A stretch of 64,000 nt of DNA, from positions 30,448,179 through 30,512,178 of the forward strand of contig NC_079890.1 in the NCBI RefSeq assembly GCF_024868665.1, written 5' to 3'. The stretch's first letter is position 1. Each line of letters begins with the position of its first letter. The position numbers and the translations under genes were made by a program. The notes beneath the pieces are model-generated. The model saw only the letters and a list, made by a program, of their open reading frames with translations, was not told where the DNA came from and did no database searches. This DNA comes from Triplophysa rosa (taxonomy: Eukaryota; Chordata; Actinopteri; Cypriniformes; Nemacheilidae). Below are positions 33,346-46,040 of this stretch, in pieces.

Positions 33346-36300
33346 GATTTGCTCTCAAGCTATTTTCAACACTTTAGATTGGTTAATAATTTGTAAAAAA
33401 TAACAGACCCACATGGGGACTGACCAATAGCATCGATTTGTGAAAAAATATGAAATTGACCAAATTTGGACATAGGAGGTTTCCGCCCGACAGCGATGAT
33501 ATAATCATTATGGCCATATGGCCATGGCAAAATGTTGTTTATGTGATAGTCATTTTTAGATATTCATTTTAATATCAATAGCATGCCACACTGCACATAA
33601 GGATGACTGCTACCTTTAAATATGGCTGAGGACACATTTTAACCACAAAATTTAATAGTGTCTATTTTGCTCTACTGTGTTAAATGTGACTCAAATATCA
33701 CCTTTACTTAAGTTTTAATTTTCCAACTAATAACCCAAACATGTGACATGAGAAATACCTTGCTACAAATATGCAATTTTTAGATCATGTGTAGAATACA
33801 TGTTCTTACTTGTTCTTAATTGCATTTTGCCTGGTTATGAAGATTGCAGTTATAATCTTCAGATCGGTTTGTTTCATCTTAGATTCACTAAGCAAATGAG
33901 CTGAAGATCTAATGGGCACCGGGGATGTCTGAAGTGCTCGGAAATTATCATTACCTTGTATGAGTCAATGACGAATTAACAGTCAAAGAGTGTCCTTTGT
34001 CTATGCTGTCAAATTGTATAGACATGCCAATGATTTGTTTACCTATAATGCATATATAATATACTATAATATACCCGAAATGCATAAAATACATTGTGTT
34101 TAAACTAAAGTCAGCATTCTGTCCGAACTGTCGTTTCATTGAGGTATGCTTTTAGTTGTTTGGTTCTCTTCCAAAGAGACCCTTCAGGCCACTTACCAGC
34201 AATTATTTTTTAAGGGCCATGGATGTCTGTAGTTTATAAACTGTACTCACTGTTCCCTTACATTTACAATCTGTGCCCATGAACTTTTAAACCAGCTATC
34301 AGCACTCACAGAATGGTAACCGGCACCTCATTTGCAAATTTGGCCCGAGGGGGCCTCCGTACTCTCCTGACATCCCCAGATGCATTTCTCTCTTGCGTGT
34401 CAGTACACAACAGTGAACCACTGGTCGGATACCCCTCAGCAGTACCGGCACATTTTCAGACGATGTGAATTGTGGAGGCACTGTTGAGCTTTCTTTTGTA
34501 TGTGCTCCAGGTAAGGTCATTCAAGTTCAGTAAACTAAAGATCTCTGAGCTCCTGACCGCTGTCCCACTGTTGATTGATCAATAATCCATGCTGATTAGA
34601 TTGTGACTCACCCTCCATCATTTGATGACCTGTTTTATTGTCATCTAACACTATTTTGACACTCAAAATCATTAATGCTGATTGGAGCAATTTCTGAGTT
34701 GTCATTAGTTACCGATTGGTGCTGATGTGGGTGTGATTGTACCACTGTCTCACAAAGCATTCATTAACATTTATTCAACTTCATTATGTCTTTTCTGATG
34801 TTTACTATATCATTTTATTTATTAATCCAGTTAAGCATTACTTTGGTTTATTAAATCAGCATACTATTGACAGAAATAAGCCATTCGGGAAGTATCCACA
34901 AGTTTCCTACGCCCCATGACTCTTTGCTCGAAAGATGGGAGAAACTTCCCGTTCAATCTAAACAAACGCATTTCTGCCATATTTCAAGTCATTCGTTTAT
35001 AGCAGAATGTGAACTTGCACACTGACAGCACTTAGAAACTACACCAGCATTCTGTGCAGTACTTTATAGAGGAATGGAATGATGATTTTAATACTTGACG
35101 GCGGATATTTAGCAACTTTGATTCATTTGTTGTGACAGTAAACCAATGAGCAATTTGAAAATTATGAAGGGTTTTCAATTTCTTTACATGATGTCGATTG
35201 TGTGCTATTTAAAGATGTGGTCATTTTTTTATTATTTAAAAGCGAACAAGCGTTACACGGGCCGTGTGCACATATCATAAAGCCTCTGTATCGTCAACTG
35301 GCCATTAATCTGATAAACACTATACTAAAGATCACGCGCAAATGCTGCCTTTTTACATTTTTAAACATCCTCTCCACGTTTTGTTTACAAGACGATAAGT
35401 AGAAGAAATACCTACTTTACATCAAGCATATCAACTGAGAAATGTAGTCCACATGATGTGATATATTCCAACAGACAGTAAAGAATCCTTGTAAATCCGG
35501 ATTACTGTCTCGCGTTTTTATTGAAAACCATACAGACCATGTTGATGATTACATGAATCTATTTGAACCTTTTAAAACTGTACACTCATTTTAAACGATG
35601 AGCACATTCGGTCTGTGATGTTTAATGTTCGTTGATATTTGCTTAAGATAAGCCGTCTTTTAAAAACTGTGCAGTCCCTCACAGGAGCAGTCCGTCTAAA
35701 CTTTAGATCTGTGTGTGAAGTGATCTTTTTTACGACGTGAAATAAGCTTCCCTGGTTGTAAGTGCAACCATGAACATGAGTGACATGATAACATTATAAA
35801 ACACATTAGTTTTTCTGTTTTCACAAAAAACTCTTCAATTCTAATTTTGAATACTTCTTGCATCGAATAGTATGCGAACTGGGACACAAGCACGGTTTCT
35901 AATCCCACTGTTAGTCGCATTACTTTTCATATGCTTTTGAGGCAAATTATACAGATTATAATGTTCTATTTAACACATTATTCCACAAGGTATTACAGAA
36001 CAACTGTCATTACTTTACTATTACAATCACCAACACTGAAAGAACAAATCTTGTTAGTTTCATATAAAAATAAAACGCATGCATGAGTCGCAACATAAAA
36101 CATTCTCTTCCAACGTTTTCATGCATTGTTTGATATTCGTTTATTTTTCTGTCTCCCCTTCTCTCACACCCTCAATGGCTCCCAGTTGCATTTCTGTGAC
36201 TTTGGGCATAATAAGCCTTTCAGAGTTTCCTCTAAGGATTGCTGGTGGCTTGTTGCGGTACAGTCTACCATCTTTTTTCCCCAGCACTCTACAGTAAAGC

Positions 36301-37511
36301 CCCACCAGGGCCTTTCAGGCGCAACTCCTCTAGCCAGGAATAACGTGCCTGTTTAACCTGGATAAGATGGCCAAGGGAGCATTCGTTCCTCAACCAATGT
36401 ATAATAGTGCCTCCAATTCTGCCCCTAGTTGACTCCCTTTTGCTCCATCCCCACACCACCCTCTCTTTCTTTTCAGATGGCTGGTTAGGCATTCACAGCC
36501 TTGTAATGAATGCGCGCTGGCTGCACACGGTGAATTAGGGGTGAACGCTGTAAGAACAAAACACATTTAAAGAAAGCAAGAGAGAAAAGTGAAGCTGTAT
36601 AGTTTGTGTTTAGCCATCTGCATTCTAGTATAAAATGCAAGTCTTGTGTTTGTTTTGATTTACCTGTTCTCTCAAGGCGAGCCTTGGCTGCTATTCCGAG
36701 GCATCGCTCTTTTTGCCTGGAAGGCCTGTGGTTTTATAATGAGTGTGGTGATTCTTTTCTGCACTTACATAATGAGAACCTTGAGACATTATTGTAAAAT
36801 ATTGTACATGTGTGTGCACGTGGCAGTGTTCTTCCTATATTTTAGATTTCCCATCATCCCTTGCTGTAGCCCACACCACTGTAGGGCTCAGCTGAGATTT
36901 CGAATGGTGGAATTGGATTTTCTGGGCTTCACAGGTAATGAAAAGCAACACTCCCACTCCTCGTACTCTGTGATTTCCCAAAGTGCTCTCCTCTGTTCAT
37001 GGTGAAATGTTTTTTTTTGTTCTGTATGGCATTGGACCGTTTGTGAGCTCATTTAACTATGGAAAAAAATGCACACGTGACTCCGGAGACTTGTATGGCT
37101 GAGTTCCTGCATATATTCCCTATACAACACATTCCTCACTCAGTATTAGATTTCCAGTGTCGCCTACGTTCGCCCCCGCCCGACTGTCGTGTAACTTCTG
37201 AAGTCTCTGATGGGAAATTGATAGATGACAAAATGAATGGTCTTGCATTCACTCTCGTGTGATTGGGTTAACCCTTGCTGAGTTAAATTGCCTTCAGGGT
37301 TTTTCCAGTATTGCCTCCCACCGTTTGAGTGAGCTTGATAAAATGACTAAAACAAACGTATGAATAACAAGTAGTCGTTTCGTGTCACTGGCTATGTCCA
37401 TTCATGACTGCTTGTTTATGGGAAATTGCTCTAGGGTGCTCTGTGTTATTCAATCTGATGCAAATATATGTTTAAAAAGCTTAAAAGAAAAATGACAAAA
37501 AAACAGGTTTC
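33346..37511. other. Unique DNA, possible conserved non-coding segment near 34550-34730
   Basis: About 4.2 kb without a supported exon. Around 34550-34730 the sequence carries clustered TGATTGAT and ATCAATAATCCATGCTGATT motifs reminiscent of Pbx/Hox or Meis sites. Open frames near 36606-37005 have no recognisable family. Confidence 0.35.
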
Positions 37512-37850
37512 TTAAAGGAATAGTTCACCCAAAAATGAAAATTCTGTCATTATTTACTCGTCATATTGTCATTTCAAACCTGTATGACTTGCTTTCTTCT
37601 GCAGAACACAAAAGAAGATATTTTAAAGAATGTTGGTAACCGACAATGGCGGTGTCCATTCACTTGGAGAACATAAAAGAAGATATTTTGAAGAATGTTG
37701 GTAACCGACAATGGCGGTACCCATTGATTTGCTTTGGTTTTGTATCCATACAATAGAAGTGAATGGGCACCGCCATTGTTCGGTTACCTACATTTTTCTT
37801 TTGTTTTCTGCAGAAGAAAAAAGTCATACAGGTTTGGGGTGAGTAAACGA
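37512..37850. mobile_element. Angel-like element with an internal 64-bp duplication
   Basis: TTAAAGGAATAGTTCACCC opens the copy; GTTTGGGGTGAGTAAACGAC marks the right side, after which the terminus decays. A block of about 64 bp appears twice in tandem (37604-37665 and 37668-37730), each with AGAAGATATTTT, AAGAATGTTGGTAACCGACA and ATGGCGGT. This lengthens only the left arm, so the hairpin is asymmetric. Confidence 0.8.
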
Positions 37851-38727
37851 CATTACCTGCAAAATTCAACCTGCAGAGCTTATTTTCTAAATCAATATTA
37901 TAATTTAATCTTTGCGAATCTGGGTAAATGTGAACATTGTAAACACAAATATCTCATGTACTTGCTATTTAACTGATTTTTATTTTTCAAGAAAAGATCA
38001 AAATATCAAAACTTTGCAAATAGAACTAACACAGTTTTTGCTTTGAAAAGTTTTACTTGGCATGCTTGGTATTGAGTCTGTTTTTATTTTATATTTATTT
38101 CTGCACCTGCAACATGGTGAAAGGAGGAAGTAGTTAATGTGGATGCTTCACAAAGTTACGGCAATGTGTCTGTACTGTGTAAATCACTTTAAGAGGTGAT
38201 GTAAGATACACACTGTGGATGGCACGTCGGTGCTAGCATGAGACTTATTGTAATTGAACAAAAGAGAGGTGTTTATTGGAGATTGTCAGGAGAGATATCC
38301 CACAGGAGAGGGCAGGGAATAGGATTAAATGGGCAGGTGGTTGCACAGTTGGCAGTAAAAAGCTGCAGTCCATTCCATTCTGAGCAGTTCATGAGAGGAA
38401 TGACCTGTGGAGGTAGAGAAAATCAGGTAGTGTCAGACTTTGATTGAATGACCTGCTGAGGCTGCAGGTTGGAGATCTTCACTGCCAAGACATGACCAGG
38501 AAGAGTGGAAAGATGGTAATGGCTGAAAAGGATTTGTGCAGGAGGACAATTCATACACGATTGAGATGGTAAAAACAACCAATATAAATAATTCTGCCCA
38601 AGGTCTACTACTCATTCTGATCTATTTAGACATTTAATATTTCCTAATATTCATAAGAACATGCTACGTCCAATTAAAATAGGAGGTTTTTAGCCCCTAT
38701 GTTTAGCCTTGAGACAAATCTATACCC
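37851..38727. other. Unique DNA, no gene recognised
   Basis: No supported exon or repeat terminus in this stretch. Confidence 0.5.
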
Positions 38728-40274
38728 TACACTCTTAAGAAAAATGGTTCTAAATAGTACCAAAAAAGGGTTCTTCGGCTTGTAACAATAGCAGAACCCT
38801 TTTTGGAGCTATATAATAAGGTTCCATAAAGAACCTTACCCTAAAAAGTGCTATATAGAACCTCAGTGGTGCTATAATGAAACCTTTCATTATCAGAAGA
38901 CAGGAGGGGTTTTATTTTGTTATTTTTATGAATTAATTCATTGATTTATTATATTTATTATCATTGTTTTTTATTCTGTTAGATATTTCATCTACTTTTC
39001 TTTTTCCAGCATTTTAAGATCTTTTACAGTTTTAAAACAAGAAATGTAAGTGTCATGTAAACCAAATAATACTTAATTTCCTACTGCTCAGAACATAAAT
39101 ATATTTGTACATATTAACATTGTGTTCCTTTCACAATTTTGCCTTGTTGCAAAGCAGCTTCACAGAAAAAAAAACATATTAGCCCTAAACAAAGACATAA
39201 GTAAAATAAATAAGTTTGAGCACATTTAAGCTCAAAAGCATTAGAAATGTAAGAAAAAATTGTGAAGGCTACATATACTGTATATATTACAACTATAAAA
39301 AAATACATTACAATTTAAAGTTACCCAAGCTACAAGTTTATATAGCAAGCAATCCAACCAGGCAGTCAGACAGGCAGTAACATTATGATGCCATGTATTG
39401 TTTCCTGTGTTAAGTGGCAGATACATCCATTGTTTTTGTGTGTGATTATGATGTTGAGTTTCTGCCTAAATAGAAGTAGGGTCTGTATAATGGGGCTCAA
39501 ATCTGCAGGGCATGATCACAGATTCCCACCACTGCCTGGCTATGGCTGTGGTCATCATCATTGAGCATTAGGCCAAACCAGATCTGTCTCTCAGTCAGGT
39601 GTTTTCAGGACCCTCAAGATGAGACACAGAGACAAAGCAAGATGATTTTAGTGTAGATGCCACTCACATTATGTAGTTAGCTTTGTGAGAAATAATCTCT
39701 TCCAATTTCCCTCCCAACACAAGTTCACAACTCTGAAATATTAATAAATAAACCTAAATACATGTTGTTCCACATTCTGCTTAGAAACATTAAGATAATG
39801 TGCATGAAGATATTTTTGAAAAATGGTTTATAGGAGTTTCTGAACCAGCAGAAGTAAATAATGATAATGAAATAATGAATTCTGAACCAGTAGAACGATA
39901 ACGGCAAATTCGCCCATTTACCTTAACTCACTGCTCCAGGTCTACATCCCCTCCCGTAATCTTCGGTCTGAAATGAGCGACGCCTGGTTGTTCCATCACA
40001 GCGAGAGACCAAATCGCTTGCAAAAACCTTTACTCATTCGCTTCCCCTGTGGTGGAATGAACTACCATCTCCACCCGAACTGCAGCATCCTTCACATCTT
40101 TCAAAAAACTGCTCAAAATATACCTGTTCCGCATTTATTTGACTTAATCAATAACTATCTGGAATACAAAGAACCATTTCAGCAGAAAAAGGGTTCTTCA
40201 GAAGACATGGTTCTAAATAGAACATTTAGCATCAATAAAGAACCTTTCAAAAACCACATTTTTTTAAGAGTGTA
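38728..40274. mobile_element. TA-flanked composite element with nested LINE remnants
   Basis: TA at 38728-38729 and 40273-40274 flanks ends CACTCTTAAGAAAAATGGTT and, on the other strand, CACTCTTAAAAAAATGTGGT. Both subterminal parts repeat GGTTCTAAATAG and AAAGAACC phrases. TA duplication fits a Tc1/mariner-like or similar mechanism. The 1.5-kb interior includes a possible minus-strand LINE tail near 39115-39240 (GTTGCAAAGCAGCTTCACAG) and a LINE ORF2 C-terminal remnant at about 39925-40165. Confidence 0.65.
39925..40165 (+). pseudogene. LINE ORF2 C-terminal remnant
   Basis: With frame changes, the plus strand reads a typical LINE C-terminal end: LQVYIPSRNLRSEMSDAW, then TFGDRA-like sequence lost to mutation, WNELPS-like text around GTGGTGGAATGAACTACCAT, and a FKKLLKIYLF-type ending at CTTTCAAAAAACTGCTC. 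It is broken and non-functional, lying inside the TA-flanked element. Confidence 0.5.
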
Positions 40275-40419
40275 GTGTTTTCATAAATGTGTTTCACTAA
40301 GAATAAAGGGGTAACTGTAGTAGGCTCATAAGCACAAGGTCAAGTTGTTTGCCAGCCCTATGCTTCAAATGTCTGGTGAAAGTGCCTTTTGAGCCAGTAG
40401 CCGAGGTTCAGGGTTGAAC

Positions 40420-40740
40420 TGTCATGAAACTAGACACCTGAGGACATCAAGACTGATAGTTACTTCACTCCCCACATCTCAACGACTGTCAGTTCACACA
40501 GATTTACGCTTTCTAACATCAGGAAAATCAGACTGCCCACAGATCCTGGTTAAGGCTACGGTCATCTCAACAATAGACTAATGCAATGGTATGTTGGCCG
40601 GCCTTCCAGTTTGATTTAGTCTCTACGAGTGTTCCAGAATGCAGCAGCAACACATCTCGTCCTTAACAAAACAAAATGGGGGCTATGTCACACGAGCAGC
40701 ACCTAGAATTTACCATCAGGTCATTTTCTCCACTTTTCTT
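40420..40740 (+). pseudogene. LINE ORF2 internal remnant
   Basis: The plus-strand frames recall LSNIRKIRLPTDPG, then LNNRLMQWYVGRPSSL and VFQNAAATHLVLNKTK, which is the usual LINE segment between reverse transcriptase and C terminus (IRK..., LDYCNALL..., QNAAARL...). Several stops interrupt it. This segment should precede the remnant at 39925-40165 in a LINE, yet it lies downstream of it, so the two are separate insertions or rearranged. Confidence 0.5.
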
Positions 40741-42989
40741 TTCAGTTCTGTTGCAGTTTCGATTCCTCTTTAGTTGTGTTGTATTCTGGTTTACTTTGGA
40801 AATGTTGGTAGTGTGGCACTACACCTTTAAAAAAAATCAGTTTGTAAGTTGATGGGAATAAAAGTAAGGTAATGTAAGGGTAATGTGTTTTGGTTTCAGG
40901 TGCCCAGAGGGGACTTGGTTTACTAGGTTTTTTTAATGGTGTTCTAAACAGATGTTGGGGAATTTCACTAAAACAAACTGTGCATGCCAAGATTATAATG
41001 GTTTCTAACACTAAAACTAGTAAAACCTTCCTGTAATCTGCAATTGAATAAAATGTCAGCCTAAATATTATTGAAAAACTTAAATGAAGATCAGAAATGT
41101 TGCCTCAGCAATAAATTGAGTTTAATAAATTGAGGCACTAAAATTATGTAACTGTAAATAAATAAAAATAATTTAAACTTGTATAAACAGTAGCAACATA
41201 AAATAAACAATAAATTGACAAAAGCACCTAACAAAATGGCTAAAAATGAAATCAAAACGAAAACCATAAATAAAACCTATTAGCAAATATTAATAAAACT
41301 AAAACTGAAAACAAAATTATAAGTGGTGCATGTCAATCTATTTTTTTAATGTGGCATTTCTGCTGTTTTAGCATACACTAAAGGAATTTACGCAAATCAG
41401 CTTACAGCATGAACACGCCCCATAATCTGCAATTTGCATGCCGCTGACTTTCGTGAATAAGATGCAATACATAACAAGTCACATTTGAAAGGCGTTATAA
41501 TCAACATAAATGCTCACTCAGCTGCAGTAGCTCAGTGAAGCAGACATTTTTGCACTAAAGTACAGCACACAAAAGAGCGGTGACTTTTTAGTGAAATCAC
41601 CCCTGTGACTTTTATCCAGAAAAGATGGGAACAAAAGTGTTTCTCTGTATTGGCAGACAGGAATGCAGGCACACACACACACATACACACACACACACAT
41701 TGATTTCCTATCAGTAGTGTTGAGATAGCTCTAATCCTGTGTGCTTTCAGTATTCGTCCCCAATCAGATAGTGCCTCACTTTGAATACTAAAAGGAAGGT
41801 GATTTTGTGTGTACGTGCGGTTCCAGACAATTATCAGACATCACTGGCTCAGTCAGAGATCCATCCCAGCTCTACTAATTACTGGCCGCTATAACACAAC
41901 AGCCCATAGGAGCAGTATCATCCCAACGATCACTCTGTCCTATCACCGCGGCTCAAGTTGGAGGCCAAGTCGTCTTCCTTGCATAACGAATACTAAGGGA
42001 GCCATTTGCGCAGCATATATGATTGGTTTATTATAATATGCGGAGACAAGTCTGAATGGCACTAATGGGAGCCTATAAAAAAAGCGATGTCAATCTGGCT
42101 CACGACGGTTCACTGAGCATCATATTAGTGCATAAATGAGAGCATTGGAGAGTGAGAGGGACTTTCGCAATCCCGCGAGTAGGTCTTTTCTCTTAGCTTC
42201 ACAAAATAGAAAGAGGACATTTATTTCCATTGCGGTGCTTTAAAAATCTTGCCTAACCTTGGGTGACAGATGGTGAACTGTGTCCGCCATCTTTACATGC
42301 CTGTAAATCTCTATAAACCGACCTTTATTTAAGTTAGATATCTTTTGTAAGTTGTGTACGGAACGTGTGCAAAAACCGCCCTTTAACATTTCATTAATGG
42401 ATGTGGCTGCTTGTTTTTAGAATCATCTAATTGATTTCTTATTAGTAAACTTTCTGTTAAAAGCAAATCATAATGAACAGTTTACAGTGTAGATCATCAG
42501 GCAACAGCTTTAGATAGAAGCCTGTTGTTGGCAAGTAACTGTTGGAGAATTGCCTTAGGCAGGATGAAGTAGATTAAACCTCTCAGTAGGGTAAGAAACA
42601 AACTGTCAGGTATAACACACACTGGATTCAGAGCTCTGTTCTCTGATAAAACAAGTGTGACACTAGTGTTGTTGAAAGCGAAATAAATCCTTGGTCACTG
42701 AGGGTCATAGAGGAAACAATTTAATATGGTCTACAGACAGCCTGGCGGGTGTTTTTGGCAGCTGATATTGAGAGGAGTGTTATTTCGTTTTTCAGACAGT
42801 TACAAATGGAAAATAAGAATTTGGAATCTTAACACATCAAAGAGAAACTGAGTGATTTAATTGGTGATGGCTACAGTTTTATTGGATACTATTATTTGGC
42901 AAAAAGCAAACTACAGCATATTGAGGAATAAGGGTTTTATTCAAAGAAAAAAGCTGCAAGAAACATATAGAAGTATAAATTAACCACAA
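40741..42989. other. Unique DNA with a possible conserved non-coding segment
   Basis: No gene is supported. About 41740-42180 is a unique, compositionally balanced segment with motifs such as CTACTAATTACTGGCC and ATGATTGGTTTATTATAATA, which may be regulatory. A (CA)n microsatellite lies at 41670-41699. Confidence 0.35.
41670..41699. repeat. (CA)n microsatellite
   Basis: About fourteen CA units with one interruption (CATA). Confidence 0.9.
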
Positions 42990-42998
42990 TTTCAATAT

Positions 42999-43544
42999 TT
43001 GTGCTCTTTCTTACAAAATAATGACATACACAAAAAAATTCAGTCAGGCTTTAGACCGCATCATAGCACTGACACTGCACTCGTTAAAATTACAAACGAC
43101 AAGCTTATAGCATCAGATAAAGGTAACATCTCACTCCTAGTCCTGCTTGACCTTAGTGCTGCGTTCGATACTGTAGACCATAACATACTTTTAGATCGCT
43201 TACACAATTATACCGGTATTCAGGGACATGCACTACAATGGTTCAGATCTTACTTATCAGACAGACATCAATTTGTCCATTTAAATGGGGAATCATCAAA
43301 TCTAACGCAAGTAAAATATGGATTACCTCAGGGATCGGTTTTAGGACCCTTGCTATTCTCCACATACATGCTGCCCCCTGGCAACATTATTAGAAAACAT
43401 GGAATTAGCTTCCACTGTTATGCAGATGATACTCAGCTATATATCTCATCAAGACCAGATGATTCCTTCCAGCTATCCAAATTGGCAGAGTGCATCGAAG
43501 ATATAAAACATTGGATGACTTGTAATTTCCTTCTTTTAAATTAG
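42999..43544 (+). pseudogene. LINE reverse transcriptase fragment
   Basis: A 181-codon frame carries ordered reverse transcriptase motifs: SGFRPHHSTDTALVK (16-30), LDLSAAFDTVDH (50-61, first catalytic Asp), HALQWFRSYLSDR (77-89), GLPQGSVLGPLLF (108-120) and the active-site YADD (141-144). The fragment ends in WMTCNFLLLN and a stop where the family normally continues with N.KTE. The endonuclease domain and ORF1 are absent because of 5' truncation. It cannot make an active protein. Confidence 0.85.
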
Positions 43545-43579
43545 AATAAAATAGAAATATAACTTATCAGACCAAAGAC

Positions 43580-44200
43580 ACGTAAACAGAATATTTTGGA
43601 TTATAACCTGCAAATTGAAGGCTGCACTGTTACTCCAACAAATACAGTTAAAGACCTAGGCATTATATTAGACAGCAATCTGTCATTTGGAAATCACATC
43701 TTAAATGTTGCAAAAACAGCCTTCTTCCACCTAAGAAATTGGTGTTGCTGACACAGAGAAGCTCATGCATTTGTGACCTCAAGACTTGACTACTGTAATT
43801 CACTACTTAGTGGTTGTCCTGCATCATCAATAAACAAACTACAGTTAGTTCAGAATGCAGCTGCCAGAGTTCTAACCAGGTCCAGTCTTATCATCCCTTC
43901 ACTAGGTTACCCATTAAGTATCGTATTGACTTAGAAGTTCTTTTAATTTCTTATAAAGCCCTAAACGGTTTAGCCCCTACCTACATAACAAAGCTTCTAC
44001 CACACTACAACCCATCACGCTCTCTAAGATCTCAAAACTCCGGACTTTTGATAACACCTAGAATAACTAAATCCACCAAAGGGGGTAGAGCTTTCTCATA
44101 GTAGCACCTAAACTCTGGAATAGTCTTCCCGATACTATTCGAGGGTCAGACACACTCTCCAAATTTAAATCTAGATTAAAGACACATCTTTTCAGCCAAG
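43580..44200 (+). pseudogene. LINE ORF2 C-terminal region, frameshifted
   Basis: After the reverse transcriptase stop, related text continues in changing frames: TVKDLGIILDSNLSF near 43650, [15 protein letters not shown] near 43780 and [14 protein letters not shown] near 43850. In another frame, ending at 44101, it reads [20 protein letters not shown] and LAPTYITKLLPHYNPSRSLR. A final DTLSKFKSRLKTHLF-like end lies near 44150-44200. At least two frameshifts and a stop confirm decay. Confidence 0.75.
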
Positions 44201-44516
44201 CTTTCACTTGATGCATAATATGATAAATAAACCACCAGGAGACTGCATTTATTAGATATTATTTACTAGAATGATCTTCCTTGTTTTATAAACACCATAC
44301 ACTGTGCTGTGTTTTTACCTTTTTTTGTGTTTTTCTACAGTAAAGCAGCTTTGGAACAATGCACATTGTGAAAAGCGCTATATAAATAAAATTGAATTGA
44401 ATTGAAATGAAATGAAATAACAAGTAAATTACATTAGCTAGCAAAGTTACACGTATGTTTAGCTAGTATTATTTTGGGTTACCAGTAGAAGAACAGTGTA
44501 GAGAATTTAGCATAAG

Positions 44517-46040
44517 CCAAATGGTCGGAGTCATTGAAAGAAGAGCCATCAACCCCCTCCAACACCCTTTCTCCTGGTTTCTTGATATCAACCTCAAAAG
44601 ACCAGAGTCAAAACCTAGCTCCAGGGGTCTGGACTTGAGTTGGTGCTCTCACCGAAAGAGCCATCAACCCCCTTTTGTTTCTCTGTGGGATATTTTACGA
44701 CCCCTAAGCTTCAAAGCAGAGGGGAGAAGTCTCTCTGTCTCATGTGAAACTTAACATATGAGGCTAACCAGAGAAACTTCTCTGACAAATAGGAACTTGT
44801 GTGATTCAACTGTCCTTTTCTATAAATATATCTAAATATCTAGGTTATATGTTGTCGCTCTTAAAATTTTTAAATAATCTGTAATTGTTAAATAGGCAAG
44901 TTAATTCAGGCTTTGTTTGTATTCGTATTCGAATGAATCATGTCTTGATGCACTTCAAACATTAGCATATTTGATATATAAATGTTTGTCTTTACAATTC
45001 CTCCTTGTTTATATACATTGTGTGACCATAGAACATTCTCTTTTCATTATGTAATAATTTGGAATGGTATTTTGTAAAGTTGCCAGGAGGTCATAAAGAT
45101 GCAAATTAGCTGTTGAGTGGACAAAGAACCTCTTCCCTGCTCAACTCTGATTGGTCGATTCAAACTCAGGTGGGCATGCCCCCTCATGAAGTTAAATATC
45201 GAGCATGCTCTGAAAAGACTCTTCTTCTTGCTCTTCCTCTCTTCTCTTCTGCTCTAAAACTTGTTCCGTGGCGTCTCTTCGGAGACTGCCCTCTCCCCCC
45301 CCCCACTGGGGGAAAAGATGGAACAATGGACTTCTACTGCCACGCGGTTAAGCCATGCGGCAGACCACGAGGCCTGCAACTTTCGGCAGGACTTGCCTTC
45401 TGAAACCTTTTGAACAATTCCATCTCTACACGCGCATACGGATATCGGTCCAGCACAGAGCTTGCAAGTATCCGTTTCTATTTATAGAATAGCTGCGTTA
45501 AATCTGTGCCTCTTTGTTAAAGATGATTTTTATTGGTGTTCAGAAATCGCTGCCATGCCCTCTTTCTGTCTCTCTCTTTCTCTCTCTTTCTCTCTATCAG
45601 CGCTTCCTAGCGCAGTTGTGTTTCATGTATTTGTTTGTTTTATGCCATCGTCATTGTTTTTTTTTATCATGTAGAGTTTAATAAACAAACATATATATTC
45701 ATTTCTGATGGGTTTTCTGTATTCATGCTCACAAACTTGGTCCCTTTTACTGTGTTTCGATTTACGCTACCTTTGCTCTAAATCCTGTTTGGTAAAGTCA
45801 CGTTACTTATGGCCATGAGATAATGTAAAGTATATAATATCATTGAGGCATTTGCTGGACGAATGCATACAAGTATTGTTATGCTTTATATTACTAATCA
45901 GAGACCGTAAAATATGTATATTCGATCACGATTATTATACGTATTTTCCTTTGAGCTAAACTAATTCCTTGACTGAAATTGATGTTTTAAATAACTCATT
46001 TCACGGATATGATCTTGAAAAATCTGGTGGAGAACCATAT
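44517..46040 (+). repeat. Possible LTR-like block, unresolved
   Basis: A GC-richer, pyrimidine-rich segment (about 45110-45680) carries an AGTTAAATATCGAGC stretch, short-tract CTCTTCTTCTTGC phrases and a polyadenylation hexamer AATAAA at 45680-45685, with GT/T-rich DNA after it. A GAGCCATCAACCCC phrase occurs twice (44542 and 44658). This is what an LTR with promoter and R region could look like, but I could not fix TG/CA ends, a primer site or a second copy. Confidence 0.25.

Larger units (their letters stand above)
42990..44425 (+). mobile_element. 5'-truncated L2/CR1-like LINE
   Basis: The segment begins inside the reverse transcriptase gene and ends in GAAAAGCGCTATATAAATAA, then copies of ATTGA/AATGA, the typical tail of fish L2-like LINEs. 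Its 3' UTR matches the minus-strand copy at 10340-10775. The coding part is broken by stops and frameshifts after the reverse transcriptase. Strong 5' truncation is the usual product of incomplete target-primed reverse transcription. Confidence 0.85.

Noticed and set aside
36606..37005. Possible exon (119-codon hydrophobic frame)
   Set aside because: No domain, no paired splice sites in frame and no similarity that I recognise; AT-rich DNA yields such frames by chance.
45113..45403. 96-codon frame as a host exon
   Set aside because: It lies in the pyrimidine-rich block that looks more like an LTR or other repeat, and no protein family is recognisable.
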